Positions 61,718 through 64,000 of a stretch of DNA of 64,000 nt are shown here, piece by piece. Origin of the DNA: Cymbomonas tetramitiformis (lineage: Eukaryota; Chlorophyta; Pyramimonadophyceae; Pyramimonadales; Pyramimonadaceae); assembly GCA_001247695.2 (NCBI GenBank), contig LGRX02033442.1:1-64000 (forward strand), given 5' to 3'. The number at the start of each line of letters is the position of its first letter. Positions within the stretch are counted from its first letter, which is position 1. A program made the position numbers and the translations under genes. The notes under the pieces are model-generated. The model had not been told where the DNA came from and searched no databases. It was given only the letters and a program-made list of their open reading frames with translations.

Positions 61718-61815
61718 GTGGATTAAAATGAGATGTCTACACCCGATGTGCAACGTTTAGGCCTGTCTGCCCCCGATGTAGATTAAAATCAAATGTCGGC
61801 CCCCGATGTGGATTA
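61718..61815 (-). repeat. Internal copy of the MULE terminal array
   Basis: About three inverted units (gatgtggattaaaatgagat, then tctacacccgatgtg) about 1 kb inside the right end, bordering the duplicated segment to its right. Confidence 0.8.
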
Positions 61816-62506
61816 TATTGTAACACTACTAACACTAGCAAACATTCTACTTGTAATTAAACGAATAGACACCGTTCATGCAACAATACCCGTGTGATGA
61901 TAGTTGTATAGCCGCGTTTTTTGACGCGGGACTTGTGTTTATGAACACACCCAATCCAAAAAAGATATCTCTCTCCGTTGATTGCTCGATGATCACTCGA
62001 ACCACAATAGCAAACCGCATAATGAAGGCATACCGTACCGCATAAACGCATATCGCAACCTACGACGAAGACGGAGTATATTGGGAGCTGATAGATTAGT
62101 AGACCATTACTTTCCGGCGCCTGAAAGGCGTGGAATGAAATAATTCGAGATCTCTTGCCTGGTAGTAACTTACGTACTTTGCAATGTAATAGTAACGCTA
62201 TGATATGTTGTACGACCAAGCATTGGTTGCTGACTTATGGCTTTTGCGACATATATATATTGTAACACTACTAACACTAGCAAACATTCTACTTGTAATT
62301 AAACGAATACACACCGTTCATGCAACAATATCCGTGTGATGATAGTTGTATAGCCGCGTTTTTTGACGCGGGGCTTGTGTTTATGAACACACCCAATCCA
62401 AAAAGATATCTCTCTCCGTTGATTGCTCGATGATCACTCGAACCACAATAGCAAACCGCATAATGAAGGCATACCGTACCGCATAAACGCATATCGCAAC
62501 CTGCGT
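61815..62506. repeat. Direct duplication near the MULE right end
   Basis: 61815-62064 and 62256-62506 are near-identical (tattgtaacactactaacac through ccgcataaacgcatatcgca), about 441 bp apart. Each copy is followed by different sequence. No supported gene. Confidence 0.85.
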
Positions 62507-62639
62507 GGCTGCCACGTGTCTGCATTACACTGCGCGTTATGATGACTTGGCAGGTCACCCGTCGTCTATAAACCGAGAATAGTAACAGAAAAACACCGTC
62601 TAAAAACATGCATACTGGTTCACGCATCCCCAATAGTCT

Positions 62640-62798
62640 GTTAAAATGAGATGTCTGCCCCCGATGTGGATTAAAATGAGATGTCTGCCCCCGATGTGGA
62701 TTATTAAAATGAAGTGTCTGCCCCGATGTAGATTAAATGAGATGTCGGCCCCGATGTGGATTTAAATCAAATGTCGGCCCTCGATGTAGACTTATCCC
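62640..62798 (-). repeat. Right terminal array of the MULE
   Basis: Five units of gatgtggattaaaatgagat / gtctgccccc, inverted relative to 42010-42305, ending gtagacttatccc against (TA)n. Confidence 0.88.
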
Positions 62799-63226
62799 TA
62801 TATATATATATATATATTATATTGTTATATTATACTATACTATATTCATATATAATTATGTATTCCTACTAATCCGACAGAACGACAGGATCTGAAGGCG
62901 ACGCGCGACACAACGGCTCCCCCATCCGCCCCACTCATTCGCCCCTTCCAAATTTCTCCCCCGTGATGGGGGACATGCGCGCGGGGAGAAGGAGTGAGGG
63001 GTTCGCGATGAGGGAATGTGATAATGCGGGGTGGATTTTGAGGTGGGTGGATGGGGGGTGTCTGGGAAAAAAGGTTTTCGAGGAATAGATTGGTGCTAAT
63101 CGGGGAATAGAATTCCATTCCTGTCCATTTCTGGGGAATAGATTATATGTCACACGCACATGCGTCTAGTATCACCGTTTGTATTATTTTCCCCCCACCC
63201 CACCTATTGACTTGGTTATTGCAAAC
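62799..63226. other. Intergenic, (TA)n and G-rich sequence
   Basis: (TA)n at 62799-62830, which includes the right target copy tatatatat, then a G-rich tract (ggggagaaggagtgaggggt and onward, near 62980-63075). No gene recognised. Confidence 0.5.
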
Positions 63227-63355
63227 ATGAGGAAGCCTCCGGAAAAGTACAGCAAGGTGTGCCTTTCTTGCGACAACGGCGGGTGTCGTTGTACTATTGA
63301 ACACACTGGTGGTATGCCTTTTACTGTCCTCTATTCAAGAAAGAGGACACGGTAA
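63227..63355 (+). CDS. 42-codon Cys-rich ORF, unrecognised
   Basis: ATG 63227 to TAA 63355. Contains CLSCDNGGCRC, a zinc-ribbon-like spacing, and basic ends. It could be the first exon of a longer gene or chance; no splice donor or homology is convincing. Confidence 0.2.
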   Translation: MRKPPEKYSKVCLSCDNGGCRCTIEHTGGMPFTVLYSRKRTR

Positions 63356-63627
63356 AAGATTCTCCATCAAAAATGAAAGGTGCGTTGCCCTTGCTTTCCA
63401 CTCCCTTGTACAGTTGTGTGTGTGAAACTCTTGCGCTTTTTTCGATATCAAATCTTTCGCTTCTTCGGAGTAGAAAAAAACGTACCACGCTTCCACATCT
63501 CCTAAGCTACGGTCAAAACCGGGGTATTTATCACATTTATCACACAGGGCATTAACACAACATAACTTTCCATATACATCCTACGTAATAAGTGTTAGGA
63601 ACAACTTTTTTTGCGCAAGCGAGATTT

Positions 63628-63770
63628 TGGGGCTTTCATTGAACCAGATACGGGGCTTTCATTGAACTATCAGATACTGGGCTTTCGTTGAACCAGATAC
63701 GTGGCTTTCGTTGAACCAGGTACGGGGCTTTCATTGAACCAGGTACCTGGCTTTCATTGAACCAGATACG
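63628..63770 (+). repeat. ~24-bp tandem repeat, six units
   Basis: Units of acggggctttcattgaaccag/gat with gt and tg variants; one unit carries a 3-bp insertion (actatcag). Nothing recognised to the right, up to 64000. Confidence 0.85.
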
Positions 63771-64000
63771 TAATTCTACGAGTTCCTGACCACGATACTG
63801 AGTGTGCAGGCAATTTTGCTTAAATTAGAAAGGGTTGGAAGCAAGATTCGTTCGGAATCTAGGATGCTGGACGGTTCTTGTGAGGGGGGGTAATGGGCGT
63901 GATTCGAGCCAGCCAACTCGACTCACGCCCAACAGGGACGCATCCTGCACAACATGATCATATCACGCATATCGTATACGCATAATAAACACATATTGAC

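Larger units (their letters stand above)
42010..62798 (-). mobile_element. Mutator-like (MULE) DNA transposon, split by Ty3/gypsy copy C
   Basis: The left end (gggataagtctacatcgggg at 42010) is the inverse of the right end (gatgtagacttatccc, ending 62798). Both ends are arrays of a ~28-31-bp unit (tttaatctacatcgggggca / gacatctcat). Each is flanked by tatatatat, a possible 9-bp duplication but in low-complexity sequence. Without copy C the element is about 6.9 kb. It encodes a Mutator-type transposase near its left end. Long TIRs made of tandem repeats and a 9-bp duplication fit MULEs. Confidence 0.85.

Noticed and set aside
61857..62633. Two similar minus-strand frames (120 and 114 codons)
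   Set aside because: They resemble each other because the DNA is duplicated; they diverge at both ends and show no domain.

Overview
The window is a transposon-dense piece of a eukaryotic nuclear genome. I see one recognisable host gene with GT-AG introns, many nested transposable elements of at least five classes, satellites and microsatellites, and no bacterial operon features. The species cannot be fixed from sequence alone. An alga is the best guess: there are chromodomain Ty3/gypsy elements with a primer-binding site resembling the plant-type initiator-Met tRNA complement, a PAT-like DIRS element, a Mutator-like transposase with SWIM and CCHC fingers, and retroelement-borne DNA methyltransferases. 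From memory, such methyltransferases have been reported in charophytes and dinoflagellates.

Layout. 1-4789: the 3' part of a Ty3/gypsy element (copy A) ending in a 701-bp LTR. 4790-10624: non-coding, with a ~177-bp satellite and a cluster of a CAG-headed dispersed repeat that ends in a covarying hairpin. 10625-29093: a hAT transposon (8-bp target duplication CTAAAAAC) split by a complete 16.35-kb Ty3/gypsy element on the minus strand (copy B, 11695-28044, duplication TCCTT). Copy B's gag is in turn cut by a 1.07-kb inverted-repeat element. 29150-35104: a DIRS/PAT-like tyrosine-recombinase retrotransposon on the minus strand with split direct repeats; its recombinase gene is interrupted by a 555-bp TA-flanked element. 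35332-39923: a five-exon 2-oxoglutarate/Fe(II) oxygenase gene whose last intron is filled by ~45 copies of a 55-bp minisatellite containing a copy of the exon 4/intron 4 junction. 42010-62798: a Mutator-like transposon with tandem-repeat termini and a two-exon transposase, split by a complete Ty3/gypsy element on the plus strand (copy C, 46013-59872, duplication AGTCT) of the same family as copy A. 62799-64000: simple and tandem repeats.

Most notable system. Both Ty3/gypsy families (A/C and B) encode a polyprotein with protease, reverse transcriptase, RNase H, a Dam-like DNA adenine methyltransferase domain, integrase, a chromodomain and a C5-cytosine methyltransferase-like domain. The Dam-like domain lies between RNase H and integrase. 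The DIRS element carries a related Dam-like domain after its RNase H. A plausible reading is that the elements mark their own cDNA or insertion sites with two kinds of methylation while a chromodomain directs integration. That function is inference. Copy B's LTR also encodes a 349-codon open frame. In copy C the cytosine methyltransferase is frameshifted by an 8-bp duplication; copies A and B keep it open.
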